DNA of 64,000 nt. Origin: Acidimicrobiia bacterium. GTDB taxonomy: Bacteria > Actinomycetota > Acidimicrobiia > Acidimicrobiales > Aldehydirespiratoraceae. Below the pieces are notes generated by a model that made no database searches, had not been told where the DNA came from, and saw only the letters and a program-made list of their open reading frames with translations. The stretch spans positions 62,001 through 126,000 of the forward strand of contig JAJEHD010000018.1 of the NCBI GenBank assembly GCA_022819505.1, read 5' to 3'. Positions 40,676 to 49,601 of the stretch are shown here, one piece after another. Position 1 is the first letter of the stretch. Each line of letters opens with the position of its first letter. The position numbers and the translations under genes are program-made.

Positions 40676-43605
40676 CCATCGATGTCACCTTCGAGCTCAA
40701 CGGTGCTGACGTCACGCTGGCCGTGGAGCCCCATCACACTCTGCGGGAGGCGCTGCGCCGTCTCGGCATGTTCTCGGTCCACTTCGGCTCCGACAGCGGC
40801 GAGACCGGCGCGGCCGCGGTGCTCTACGACGGACGGCTGGCCTCCGCCGACGTGATCCTGGCCGCCTCGGCCGACGGGCACCGGGTCACGACCGTCGAGT
40901 CGCTCAACGTCTCGCCGGAGCTGCATCCCGTGCAGACCGCCTTCGTGGCCGTCGGAGCCTTCCAGTCCGGCTATTCCGCGGGCGCGATGATCCTCGGCAC
41001 GCTCGCCCTCCTCGAGGAGAACCCCAACCCGTCCGAGGAGGACATCCGGGACATGCTCTCGGGGATCCTCGACCGCGAGACCGCCTATGTAAAGCCGGTG
41101 GAGGCCGTCAAGCGGGCTGCGGCCGTGCTGCGGGGCACCGAGACCGAGCCGTTCGCCCCGCTGGTCATCGAATCACTCACCGACGGCTCTCGCCCGCCTG
41201 CTGAGCCTCCTACCGGCAGCCCGGCGCCCGAAGCGCCCCACGCGGTGCCCCGTCTGGTGCCGTCGCGGGAGGTTCCCGACATGGCCGTGGTTGGCAAGCC
41301 CGAAGTCAAGGTGGACGCCGTGCGGCTGGCGAAGGGCAACCCGGCCTTCACCGACGACATAGAGCCCCGGGGGATGCTGTACGCCAAGGTGCTGCGCAGT
41401 CCTCACGCCCACGCCCGCATCCTGAGCATCGACGACTCGGCGGCCCGGGCGGTGGACGGGGTCCACGCGGTGCTTCACCACGGCAACACTCCCCGGGTCA
41501 AGTACGCCTCCGGCGGGCAGAGCTGGCCCAACCCCCACCCCTACGACCAGGTGAGCTTCGACGACCGCGTCCGCCATGTGGGCGACCGGGTGGCCGCGGT
41601 GGCCGCCGAGACCATCGAGGCCGCCGAGGAGGCGGTGCGCCTCATAGAGGTCACCTACGAGGTCCTGCCCGCGGTGTACGACGAGCGCTTCGCCATGGAC
41701 CCCGACGCCCCCAAGGTCCACGACGAGGACGACACCACCCACATCTGCGATCCCGAGCGCAACCTGGTGCACCACATCACGGCCCAGCGCGGCGACGTCG
41801 ACGGCAACCTGGCGACCGGAGCCCACGTCTTCGAGCAGACCTTCAGGGTCCACCAGGTCCAGCAGTGCCCCATCGAGCCCCACATCTCGATGGCGTGGCT
41901 CGACTCCGACGAGCGCATGGTGGTCCGCACCGCCACCCAGGTGCCGTTCCACACCCGCCGGATGCTGGCCCCCCTCATCGACATGGACATCAAGGACATC
42001 AGGGTGATCAAGCCCCGCATCGGCGGCGGCTTCGGGGCCAAGCAGGAGATGCTGATCGAGGACATCGTCGCTCACCTGGCCATCGCTACCCGCCGCCCGG
42101 TGCGTCTCGAGCTGGACAGGGCTGAGGAGTTCTACGCCAGCCGGACCCGCCATCCCCAGACCATCACGTTCCGGACCGCGGTCGACGACGACGGCAGCCT
42201 GCTGGCCCAGGAGATGGCCATCATCGGCAACACCGGCCCCTACGGCACCCACGGCTTCACCGTTCAGATCGTGTCGGGGCTGCGCGGGCTCACTTCCTAC
42301 AACGCCTCCTCCAAGCGCTTCGACTGCCATGTCGTGTACACCAACATCCCGGTGCCGGGCGCCTACCGGGGCTACGGCGCCCCCCAGGCCGAGTTCGCCC
42401 TCGAGGCCCACATGGAGGACATCGCCCGCACCCTCGACCTCGACCCCATCGAGTTCAAGCGGCGCAACTGGGTCAAGGTCGGCGATGAGATGGACATCGC
42501 CCCCCATCTGGGTGAGCGGGCCGTGGCCGAGGAGGAGCTCGACGAGTACCCGAAGGTCATGTCGTCGGGCATCGAGGAGTGCGTCGCCCAGGGGATGCGG
42601 GAGATCGACTGGAGCCGCCGCGACGACGGCGCCTGGAAAGCCCCCGCCGACCGGCCCAACATCCGGCGGGGGATCGGCTTCGCCTTCTGCATGCATGGCA
42701 CGGCCATCCCGTTCCTGGACATGGGGGGCTGCTCCATCAAGCTCAACGACGACGGGTCGTTCAACATGCTCATCGGGGCCACCGACCTCGGCACCGGCGC
42801 CGACACCGTGATCGGCCAGATCGCAGCCGAGGTCCTCGGCGTGCCCCTCGACGACATCAAGGTGTACTCCAGCGACACTGACATGACCCCGTTCGACACC
42901 GGCGCCTACGCCTCGTCCACCACCTACATCTCGGGCACGGCCGCACTGCGGGCCGCGGAGGCGGTCCGGGAGCGGCTCAAGGCGCGGGCCGCCATGCTGC
43001 TGGAGGTGGACGAACCCTGCACCATCGAGCTGCGCGACCGCCGCGCCTACGCGGCCGACGGGCGCTCGGTAACGCTGGAGGAGATCGCCCTCGACTCGCT
43101 CCACTGGCAGGAGCAGGAGCAGATCATGGGCACCGCCTCGCATGTCTCGCCCGACTGCCCGCCGCCGTTCGCGGCCCAGTTCGCTGAGGTGGAGGTGGAT
43201 GTCGACACCGGCCAAGTGACGGTCACCAAGCTGGTGATGGCGGTGGACTGCGGGGTGGCCATCAACCCGGTCACTGCCAGCGGCCAGGTCGAGGGGGGAA
43301 TGATCCAGGCCCTCGGCTACGCCCACTGCGAGGAGATCGTGCTCGACGACGAGGGACGCATGGTCAACCCGTCGTTCGGCCCCTACAAGATCTACCGGGC
43401 CGACGAGATGCCCGACACGGTCGTATACCTGGTCCAGACCATGGAGGACAGCGGCCCGTTCGGGGCCAAGGCGGTGGCCGAGATCCCCAAGGACGGCGTG
43501 GCTCCGGCGATCCGCAACGCCATCCTCGACGCCACCGGAGCGGCCATCAACGAACTGCCCTTCACGCCGGAGCGGGTATGGGCGGCCCTGCAAGCCCACA
43601 GCTGA
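40672..43605 (+). CDS. XdhD-like molybdopterin hydroxylase with cysteine-free ferredoxin domain
   Basis: 977 residues. Residues ~1-150 align with the CoxS/XdhA [2Fe-2S] subunit, but all eight cluster cysteines are replaced: S40, T45, A48 and D60 in the plant-type site, S99, S102, D134 and E136 in the second. The fold motifs remain (HTLREALRRLG, LHPVQTAFVAVGAFQSGYS, ENPNPSEEDIRDMLSG). After a Pro-rich linker, residues ~200-977 are an intact Mo-binding subunit: GMLYAKVLRSPHAHA, GGGFGAKQEM, AYRGYGAPQAEFA, TDLGTGADTVIGQ and GPFGAKAVAE with the likely catalytic Glu937. E. coli XdhD/YgfN has, as I recall, the same degenerate layout. YqeB downstream suggests a selenium-dependent Mo hydroxylase, perhaps for purines. 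Confidence 0.88.
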   Translation: MTIDVTFELNGADVTLAVEPHHTLREALRRLGMFSVHFGSDSGETGAAAVLYDGRLASADVILAASADGHRVTTVESLNVSPELHPVQTAFVAVGAFQSGYSAGAMILGTLALLEENPNPSEEDIRDMLSGILDRETAYVKPVEAVKRAAAVLRGTETEPFAPLVIESLTDGSRPPAEPPTGSPAPEAPHAVPRLVPSREVPDMAVVGKPEVKVDAVRLAKGNPAFTDDIEPRGMLYAKVLRSPHAHARILSIDDSAARAVDGVHAVLHHGNTPRVKYASGGQSWPNPHPYDQVSFDDRVRHVGDRVAAVAAETIEAAEEAVRLIEVTYEVLPAVYDERFAMDPDAPKVHDEDDTTHICDPERNLVHHITAQRGDVDGNLATGAHVFEQTFRVHQVQQCPIEPHISMAWLDSDERMVVRTATQVPFHTRRMLAPLIDMDIKDIRVIKPRIGGGFGAKQEMLIEDIVAHLAIATRRPVRLELDRAEEFYASRTRHPQTITFRTAVDDDGSLLAQEMAIIGNTGPYGTHGFTVQIVSGLRGLTSYNASSKRFDCHVVYTNIPVPGAYRGYGAPQAEFALEAHMEDIARTLDLDPIEFKRRNWVKVGDEMDIAPHLGERAVAEEELDEYPKVMSSGIEECVAQGMREIDWSRRDDGAWKAPADRPNIRRGIGFAFCMHGTAIPFLDMGGCSIKLNDDGSFNMLIGATDLGTGADTVIGQIAAEVLGVPLDDIKVYSSDTDMTPFDTGAYASSTTYISGTAALRAAEAVRERLKARAAMLLEVDEPCTIELRDRRAYAADGRSVTLEEIALDSLHWQEQEQIMGTASHVSPDCPPPFAAQFAEVEVDVDTGQVTVTKLVMAVDCGVAINPVTASGQVEGGMIQALGYAHCEEIVLDDEGRMVNPSFGPYKIYRADEMPDTVVYLVQTMEDSGPFGAKAVAEIPKDGVAPAIRNAILDATGAAINELPFTPERVWAALQAHS

Positions 43606-44966
43606 AAGGGGCTCCTGCCGGGCCGGGGCTGGTCGTCTCGGCCGACTGGGCCGTGCCCGCCGCGCTGGACGAGCCGCAGCGCCAATGGGGCGTGAGGGTG
43701 GCCGGCGGGATGATCGACGACTGCGGCCCGGCCGGCGAGCTGCGGGCCCGCTACCCCGACGACGACCTCTGCGACGGGAGCGGTTGCGTGCTGCTGCCCG
43801 GATTCGTCAACGCGCACGTGCACCTGTACGGCGTGCTGGCCCACGGGGTGCCTGCGCCGGCGCAGCCGGTGGCCGACTTCTGGGGATTCCTGGACGACTA
43901 CTGGTGGCCCCTGGTGGAGAACGCCCTCGACCAGGAGATGATCTCGGCCGCGGCCGCCTGGGTCACCGCCGAGCTGGCGACCGGGGGCACCACGAGCTTC
44001 TTCGACATCCTGGAGGCCCCCAACGCGCTGCCCGACGCCCTTTTTGCCGAGCGGGAGGCGGTCGCCGCCAGCGGGCTGCGGGGAGTGCTGTCGTTCGAGG
44101 CCACCGAGCGGATGGGCGCGGCCAACGGGCAGGCCGGACTGGACGAGAACGCGCGCTTCATCGAGGCGTGCCGGGCCAGCGGCCCGTCGGGCGCCGGCAA
44201 CCGGGTGTCGGGCGCGATGTGCATCCACACCACGTTCACGTGCAGCGAGCCCTTCATACGCCGGGCCTTCGAGACCGCGGCCGAACTGGACGTGTTCTGC
44301 CACGCCCACGTCAACGAGGGAGTGCATGAGGGGCGATGGTGCACCGAGCATCACGGGATGCGCACCCTCGAGTTCTACGAGCGCATCGGGGTGGCCTCGC
44401 CTCGCTTCCAGGCCAGCCAGTGCGTGCAGATGTCGCCCCGCGAGATCGAGATAATCGCGGCCACCGGCGTGAGGGTGTCGCACATGCCGCTGTCCAACTG
44501 CGAGGTGGGCGGGGGCATCGCGCCCGTGCTCGAGATGCTGCAGCGCAACGTCACCGTCGGGCTCGGCTCCGACGGCTACCTCAACGACATGTTCGCGGTG
44601 ATGCGGGGCGCCTTCCTGCTGCACCGGGCCGCCACCCTCGACCCCGGCGCGATCAGCGCGGCGACCGTGCTGCACATGGCCACCGAGGGCTCGGCTCGCA
44701 CGCTCGGTCTGGATCGGGTGGGCCGCCTGGAGCCGGGCTGGCATGCCGACCTGCAGCTGGTCGACATCGGCGGCCCCAAGGGCCTGCCTACCCCGGTGGA
44801 GGCCCACAACCTGCTCGACCAGCTGGTGCTGTGGCGCAACGCCTCCCATGTGAGCCGGGTGATGGTGGGCGGCGACTGGATCGTCGACGGAGGCGTGGTC
44901 GTCGGCGCCGACATGGACCGGCTGCGGGCCCGCACCCTCGAACAGGCCGCGAGACTGTGGTCATGA
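43578..44966 (+). CDS. SsnA-like amidohydrolase
   Basis: 462-residue amidohydrolase of the COG0402 group. Motifs: PGFVNAHVHLYG (HxH), FCHAHVNEG, and LGSDGYLNDMF with the catalytic Asp. The segment VADFWGFLDDYWWPLVENALD closely follows the matching part of E. coli SsnA (as I recall it), and SsnA is encoded beside XdhD/YgfN in E. coli. ATG 43578 overlaps the Mo-subunit gene by 28 bp; the first ~15 residues are not conserved, so a slightly later start is possible. Together with the amidohydrolase at 38500 it gives two different deaminase-type enzymes around one hydroxylase. Confidence 0.85.
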   Translation: MGGPASPQLKGAPAGPGLVVSADWAVPAALDEPQRQWGVRVAGGMIDDCGPAGELRARYPDDDLCDGSGCVLLPGFVNAHVHLYGVLAHGVPAPAQPVADFWGFLDDYWWPLVENALDQEMISAAAAWVTAELATGGTTSFFDILEAPNALPDALFAEREAVAASGLRGVLSFEATERMGAANGQAGLDENARFIEACRASGPSGAGNRVSGAMCIHTTFTCSEPFIRRAFETAAELDVFCHAHVNEGVHEGRWCTEHHGMRTLEFYERIGVASPRFQASQCVQMSPREIEIIAATGVRVSHMPLSNCEVGGGIAPVLEMLQRNVTVGLGSDGYLNDMFAVMRGAFLLHRAATLDPGAISAATVLHMATEGSARTLGLDRVGRLEPGWHADLQLVDIGGPKGLPTPVEAHNLLDQLVLWRNASHVSRVMVGGDWIVDGGVVVGADMDRLRARTLEQAARLWS

Positions 44967-44997
44967 GCCCGGTCTCCACGCCTGGCAGGCCGCGGTC

Positions 44998-45801
44998 GTG
45001 AGCCTGCTCCGGCAGCTCGCCCGCGCTGTCGATGGCGACGTGGCCGTGGCCTCCGCCACCGTGGTGGACACATCGCGCTCGGTACCCCGGAGGGCCGGGG
45101 CCAAGATGCTGGTGTTCCGCGACGGCAGCATCTCAGGCACCGTCGGCGGGGGTGAGATGGAGGCCCGGGTGGTGGCCGAGGGGGTAGCCGCGCTTGCCGA
45201 CGGCCGCTGCCGTCTGCTTTCGTACCGTCTAGTCGACCCCGTCCGGGGCGATCCCGGCGTCTGCGGGGGCGACGTCCAGATATTCGTGGAGCCGCACATG
45301 CCCAAGCCCACCGTCATAGTCATGGGATACGGACACGTCGGGCGGGCGGTGGCCCAACTGGCCCACTGGCTGGGGTTCCGTGTAGTGGCCTCCGACGATC
45401 GGGCCGGGATGGACGACGCTGCAGGCGACGGGGAGGATCCCGATGCCGTCGACGGCGAGCCGGGCAGCGGAGCCGCCGATGAGCTGGTCGTCGGCTCGGT
45501 CGACGACCTGCTGGCAGGGCGGACTCTCGACGCCGACGTGTCGGTGGTGCTGGTGACCCGCAACGTGGACGTGGACTCGGCGGCCCTGCCGGCGCTGCTG
45601 GCCACCGGCGCCGGTTACGTGGGGGTGATGGGCAGCGAGCGCCGCTGGGCCACAACCCGGGCCCGCCTGGAGGCCGAGGGCACCGATCCCGCCGCGCTCG
45701 ACCGGGTCCACGCTCCCATCGGCATCGAGGTGGGCGCCGAGACCCCCGAGGAGATCGCGCTGAGCATCATGGCCGAGGTGATCGCCCATCGCCGGACCTG
45801 A
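44998..45801 (+). CDS. XdhC/CoxI-family molybdenum cofactor insertion protein
   Basis: 267-residue maturation factor that delivers the (sulfurated) molybdenum cofactor to xanthine-dehydrogenase-type enzymes. The N-terminal XdhC_CoxI domain shows TSRSVPRRAGAKMLVFRDG, SGTVGGGEMEARV and GDPGVCGGDVQIFVEP. The C-terminal Rossmann domain has VIVMGYGHVGRAVAQLA, VGVMGSERRW and HAPIGIEVGAETPEEIALSI. An acidic insert (about residues 138-160) is not conserved. GTG 44998 lies 31 bp after the SsnA-like gene. It supports the view that the hydroxylase is actively matured. Confidence 0.92.
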   Translation: MSLLRQLARAVDGDVAVASATVVDTSRSVPRRAGAKMLVFRDGSISGTVGGGEMEARVVAEGVAALADGRCRLLSYRLVDPVRGDPGVCGGDVQIFVEPHMPKPTVIVMGYGHVGRAVAQLAHWLGFRVVASDDRAGMDDAAGDGEDPDAVDGEPGSGAADELVVGSVDDLLAGRTLDADVSVVLVTRNVDVDSAALPALLATGAGYVGVMGSERRWATTRARLEAEGTDPAALDRVHAPIGIEVGAETPEEIALSIMAEVIAHRRT

Positions 45802-45835
45802 GCGAGAGCCCCGCTCGGCCACTGGGCCGCTGTGC

Positions 45836-46618
45836 GTGCTGCGGGGCGGGGGCGACCTGGCGACCGGCGTGGCCTGGAGGCTCACCCGGGCCGGCTGGCC
45901 GGTGGTGGTGCTGGAGCTGCCCGAGCCCCTGACGATCCGCCGGACGGTGGCGCTGTCGTCAGCGGTGACCGACGGCGAGGTCAGCGTGCAGGGCATGCGG
46001 GGCGTGCTGGCGGGCAGTGCCGACGAGGCGGCCAAGGTGACCGCTCGGGGCGATGTCGCGGTGATGGTGTCCCCGGAGCTGGCCGGGCTGGGCCCGCTCC
46101 GGCCCGATGTAGTGGTGGACGCCCGGCTGGCCAAGCGCAACATCGACACGTCCATCGGTGACGCCGATGTGGTGATAGGACTCGGTCCGGGCTTCATCGC
46201 GGGCAGCGACTGCCACGCGGTGGTCGAGACCATGCGGGGCCACCGGCTGGGCCGGGTGATCTGGTCGGGCTCAGCCCTGCCCGACACGGGCACGCCGGCC
46301 GAGCTCGGGGGGCAGGCGGCCGACCGGGTCCTGCGGGCCCCTGCCTCCGGGGAGGTCGTCTGGCATGTGGACATCGGTGATCTCGTCACCGAGGGCCAGC
46401 CGCTCGGCGAGGTTGGCGGCGTGATCCTGAGCGCACCCTTCGACGGTGTGGTGCGGGGTGCCATCCGCGGCGGGATGTCGGTTCGGGCCGGGCTCAAGGT
46501 CGGCGACGTCGACCCGCGCCGCGACCCCTCGGCCTGTTTCCAGATATCCGACAAGGCGCTAGCTGTGGGCGGCGGAGTGCTCGAGGCCGTTCTTGTTCAC
46601 CGCTCCGGACGGGCGTGA
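45836..46618 (+). CDS. yqeB: YqeB/EF2563-family selenium-dependent Mo hydroxylase accessory protein
   Basis: 260-residue protein of a family whose genes accompany selenium-dependent molybdenum hydroxylases and selD. The match runs end to end: LRGGGDLATGVAWRL, LELPEPLTIRRTVA, DARLAKRNIDTSIGDA, VIGLGPGFIAGSDCHAVVE, GRVIWSGSALPDTG, LKVGDVDPRRD and ISDKALAVGGGVLEAVL. The GTG chosen at 45836 starts directly before the first motif; a few N-terminal residues may be missing if a non-standard start such as CTG 45830 is used. It overlaps the next LLM gene by 4 bp (GTGA). YqeC and SelD are not in the window. Confidence 0.88.
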   Translation: MLRGGGDLATGVAWRLTRAGWPVVVLELPEPLTIRRTVALSSAVTDGEVSVQGMRGVLAGSADEAAKVTARGDVAVMVSPELAGLGPLRPDVVVDARLAKRNIDTSIGDADVVIGLGPGFIAGSDCHAVVETMRGHRLGRVIWSGSALPDTGTPAELGGQAADRVLRAPASGEVVWHVDIGDLVTEGQPLGEVGGVILSAPFDGVVRGAIRGGMSVRAGLKVGDVDPRRDPSACFQISDKALAVGGGVLEAVLVHRSGRA

Positions 46619-47610
46619 CGTGGCGGCATAGGGTGGCCTCCGTGATCCGGCCTGAATTCAACGTCCTGCCCCATGGACCCATCGAGCGGGCCGTGGAGAT
46701 CGCCCGGTACGCCGAGACTCTCGGCTACCAGCGGTGCTGGGTGTACGACGAGGGGCTCGCAGCCGCCGACGTCTACGTGGCCATGACCGCCATCGCGCTG
46801 GCCACGACGTCGCTGGAGGTCGGGCCGGGCATCACCAACCCCTACACCCGCCACGCGGGCGTCACCGCCGGCGCGGTCGCCTCGCTCGACGAAGTGTCGC
46901 GCGGGCGGGCCTTCCTGGGCATCGGCGCCGGGGGAAGCCTCACGCTCAACCCTCTCAGCATCGAGCGCAACCGGCCGCTGGCGGCGGTGCGTGAGACCAT
47001 CGATGCCTGCCGGCGCCTGTTCGCGGGCGACGCCGTCAGCGTCGACGGTGTCCATGTCCGGCTGAGCGAGGCGTCGCTGCTTCACGCCCGAGCAAGCACC
47101 GAGGTCTGGCTGGCCGGACGGGGACCGCGGATGCTGGAGCTGGGCGGCGCGGCCTGCGACGGGGTGCTGGTCGACTTCGTCTACAAGCCGCACATCGGAC
47201 CGGCGGTGGAGCGGATTCGGGGCGCCGGCCGGGCCGCCGGCAACGAGCCTCGCATCTCCTACTCGACGATGCTGGTGACCGACGACGACGCCATGGCCGC
47301 CGTCAAGCCCCACCTGACCTACCGGCTGGTCGACTCGCCCGCGGACGTGCAGGAGGCGATCGGGCTCGCAGACGCCGACGTGGCCAGGATCGGGGCTGCG
47401 CTCGCCGACGGTCTCGAAGCCGCGGCCGAGCATGTGCGGGACGAGTGGGCCCTGCCCTTCGTGATTGCCGGCACCCCCGACGAGTGCAGCCAGGAGCTGC
47501 ATCGGCTGGCGGCCGAGCACGGGATCGAGTCGTTCGTCGTGCCGCTCCTCGACGACGAGTCGGCCGAGACGCTGCTGCGCTCCGGTGCCGAGATCCTGGG
47601 ACTTGCATAA
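46615..47610 (+). CDS. LLM-class flavin-dependent oxidoreductase (Mer-like)
   Basis: 331-residue F420- or FMN-dependent TIM-barrel enzyme. GYQRCWVYDEGL, LEVGPGITNPYTRHAGVTAG, RGRAFLGIGAGGSLTL and VWLAGRGPRMLELGG match the methylene-tetrahydromethanopterin-reductase-like branch. GTG 46615 overlaps yqeB by 4 bp and is coupled to it; GTG 46633 is an alternative. It closes the Mo-hydroxylase island. It is not similar enough to the LLM gene at 37473 to be a recent duplicate. A possible role is reduction of the hydroxylated product or reoxidation of cofactor; this is a guess. Confidence 0.86.
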   Translation: MTWRHRVASVIRPEFNVLPHGPIERAVEIARYAETLGYQRCWVYDEGLAAADVYVAMTAIALATTSLEVGPGITNPYTRHAGVTAGAVASLDEVSRGRAFLGIGAGGSLTLNPLSIERNRPLAAVRETIDACRRLFAGDAVSVDGVHVRLSEASLLHARASTEVWLAGRGPRMLELGGAACDGVLVDFVYKPHIGPAVERIRGAGRAAGNEPRISYSTMLVTDDDAMAAVKPHLTYRLVDSPADVQEAIGLADADVARIGAALADGLEAAAEHVRDEWALPFVIAGTPDECSQELHRLAAEHGIESFVVPLLDDESAETLLRSGAEILGLA

Positions 47611-47626
47611 AACTCTGTGACATAGT

Positions 47627-47653
47627 TTGAAACCGCTGGAACATCGTTAAGAT
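47627..47653 (+). promoter_or_regulatory. Candidate promoter of the Tad pilus operon
   Basis: TTGAAA (47627-47632) and TAAGAT (47648-47653) with a short 15-bp spacer, in an AT-richer stretch after the LLM stop and ~100 bp before the TadZ-like start. The GGGGGAGAG before ATG 47752 is the ribosome binding site. Confidence 0.35.
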
Positions 47654-47751
47654 GGCTGTTGCCGCCCCGGTTTGCTGGGTGCCGGGCGGCCCGCCTCAAC
47701 CCGGGCGAACAGAGTCCCGCCTCCGAAGGCCGCGGCGCGCGGGGGAGAGCA

Positions 47752-48426
47752 ATGATCATCTGGTACTGGTCCGTCAAGGGCGGGGTCGGGACTTCGGTCG
47801 TGGCCGCGGCCACCGCCATCCGCCTGGCGTCGGAGGACCGCGACGCCACCCTGGTGGACTTGTGCGGGGATCAGCCGGCGCTGCTGGGAATGGCCGCCGG
47901 CGCGATGCCGGCCGAGCCCGGCATCGGCGACTGGGTTGCCGCGGGGGACGGTGTGGCCGCCGACGCCATCGGCAGACTTCTCGAGGATGTGGCTCCCGGC
48001 CTGCGCCTGCTGCGGAGGGGAACCCAGCCGCCGACTGCCGGCGAGGCCTCGGCGGGCGAGGACCAGCGCCCACGGCTGCTGCTCGCCCTTGAAGTGCTGG
48101 CCCGCACCGGGCCGGTCGTGGTGGACGCCGGACTGGATCGCGCTCGCTTGCGTTCCGCGATCGGCGGCCCGCACCGGCCGGTGTGCGTGCTGCGGTCCTG
48201 CTACCTGGCCCTGACCCGGGCCCAGCAGGTGGCCGGCCCCTACGAGCGGGTGGTCCTCGTGGAGGAGCCGGGCCGGGCGCTGCGCGCCCGCGACGTGTGC
48301 GCCGCTGTCGGGGCGTCCCACATCGAGCGGGTTGCGTGGGATCCCCGCGTGGCCCGATCGGTGGACGCGGGCACGATCGTCAGCATGCTCCCGCCGCCCC
48401 TGCGGCGATTCGAGCTTCCGGCATGA
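47752..48426 (+). CDS. TadZ/CpaE-like pilus-localisation ATPase, degenerate P-loop
   Basis: 224-residue MinD/ParA-superfamily protein at the head of a Tad (tight adherence) locus, where TadZ/CpaE places the pilus machine at its site. The N-terminus reads WYWSVKGGVGTSVVAAA: the deviant-Walker lysine K9 is present but the invariant P-loop Lys-Thr is Thr14-Ser15. ATP hydrolysis is therefore doubtful, as in several TadZ proteins. DLCGDQPALLG and VVVDAGLD mark the remaining ParA elements. ATG 47752 follows GGGGGAGAG. It overlaps the TadA gene by 4 bp. Confidence 0.82.
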   Translation: MIIWYWSVKGGVGTSVVAAATAIRLASEDRDATLVDLCGDQPALLGMAAGAMPAEPGIGDWVAAGDGVAADAIGRLLEDVAPGLRLLRRGTQPPTAGEASAGEDQRPRLLLALEVLARTGPVVVDAGLDRARLRSAIGGPHRPVCVLRSCYLALTRAQQVAGPYERVVLVEEPGRALRARDVCAAVGASHIERVAWDPRVARSVDAGTIVSMLPPPLRRFELPA

Positions 48427-49601
48427 GTGCCGCGGCCGCGGGCGTCGCCAGGGCCCCCATGGTCGCCGGCACGCACTCCGGCGACGAGTGCGAGGCCCTC
48501 GTCGAGGTCGTGCACCGCAGGGTGGTCGACACGATGGAGCGTCTGCCGATGCCGCCCGCCGACATCGCCGCGATCGTGCGTGCGCTGGCGCCCCTCACCC
48601 CGACCGACGTCGTCGACGATGTGGTGGAGCGTGTCGCCGCCCGGGTGCACGGCCTCGGTCCCCTGGAGCCGCTGCTCGCCGACCCGTCGGTCAGCGAGGT
48701 GATGATCAACGGAGCGGGACCGGTGTGGGTCGAGCGGGATGGCAACCTCAGCCGGAGCGCGGTGTCACTGGACAGCGCCGCGGTCGGCCTGGTGGTGGAG
48801 CGGATCGTGTCCCCGCTCGGCCGCCGGGTCGATCAGCTCACGCCGTGCGTGGACGGGCGGCTGCCCGACGGCTCCCGTGTCCATGTGGCCGTTCCCCCGG
48901 TGGCCGTCGACGGCCCCTATGTGACCATCCGCCGCTTTGTGGTACCCGATGTGGCCCTGGAGTTGTTTGCCGCACCGCCGGTGGCGGCGCTGCTCGAGGA
49001 GCTGGTGGACCGGGGCGCCAACATCGTCGTGAGTGGAGGCACCGGAGCCGGCAAGACCACGCTGCTCAACGCCCTGGCCGGCCGGATCAGTCCCCAGCAT
49101 CGGGTGATCACCATCGAGGACGCCGCAGAGCTGCGGCTTGAGCATCCCCATGTGGTGCGTCTGGAGGCCCGGCCCGAGTCCCGCGAGGGCGGCGGGGAGG
49201 TGACCATCCGCGACCTTGTCCGCAACGCGCTCCGGATGCGACCGGACCGGATGGTGGTGGGGGAGGTGCGGGGTCCAGAGGCGCTCGATCTGCTCCACGC
49301 CCTCAACACCGGCCACGGCGGCTGCCTGTCGACACTGCACGCCAACGGGCCCGTCGACGCGCTGCGCCGGCTGGCCGCCCTGGCCGCGGCCGCCGACGAG
49401 CGCCTGGGCGTCACCGCGGTCAGGGACCATGTGGAATCCGCCATCGACGCCGTCGTTCACGTCGGCAGGATCGGTGGCGGGGCCCGGCGGGTGGCGACCG
49501 TGGCCGAGGTCGACGGGCACGACAGTGTCCGCTTGCTGGCCGATGGCCGCGAGGTCCGCCAAGGCGTCTCGCGGCCTGCCCGTCTGGTGGCGGGACCGTG
49601 A
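48423..49601 (+). CDS. tadA: TadA/CpaF pilus assembly ATPase
   Basis: 392-residue secretion ATPase of the TadA/CpaF (type IV filament/T2SS) family that drives Flp pilus assembly. It shows the N-terminal ring domain ([20 protein letters not shown]), Walker A GGTGAGKT (205-212), the Asp box ITIEDAAEL, Walker [15 protein letters not shown] and the His box [16 protein letters not shown] 48423 overlaps the TadZ-like stop (ATGA). The extended frame upstream to 48183 is out-of-frame TadZ sequence. Confidence 0.94.
   Translation: MSAAAAGVARAPMVAGTHSGDECEALVEVVHRRVVDTMERLPMPPADIAAIVRALAPLTPTDVVDDVVERVAARVHGLGPLEPLLADPSVSEVMINGAGPVWVERDGNLSRSAVSLDSAAVGLVVERIVSPLGRRVDQLTPCVDGRLPDGSRVHVAVPPVAVDGPYVTIRRFVVPDVALELFAAPPVAALLEELVDRGANIVVSGGTGAGKTTLLNALAGRISPQHRVITIEDAAELRLEHPHVVRLEARPESREGGGEVTIRDLVRNALRMRPDRMVVGEVRGPEALDLLHALNTGHGGCLSTLHANGPVDALRRLAALAAAADERLGVTAVRDHVESAIDAVVHVGRIGGGARRVATVAEVDGHDSVRLLADGREVRQGVSRPARLVAGP

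Noticed and set aside
41173..43599. 808-codon open frame antisense to the Mo-hydroxylase gene
   Set aside because: A GC-rich antisense artefact of a clearly coding, motif-bearing plus-strand gene.
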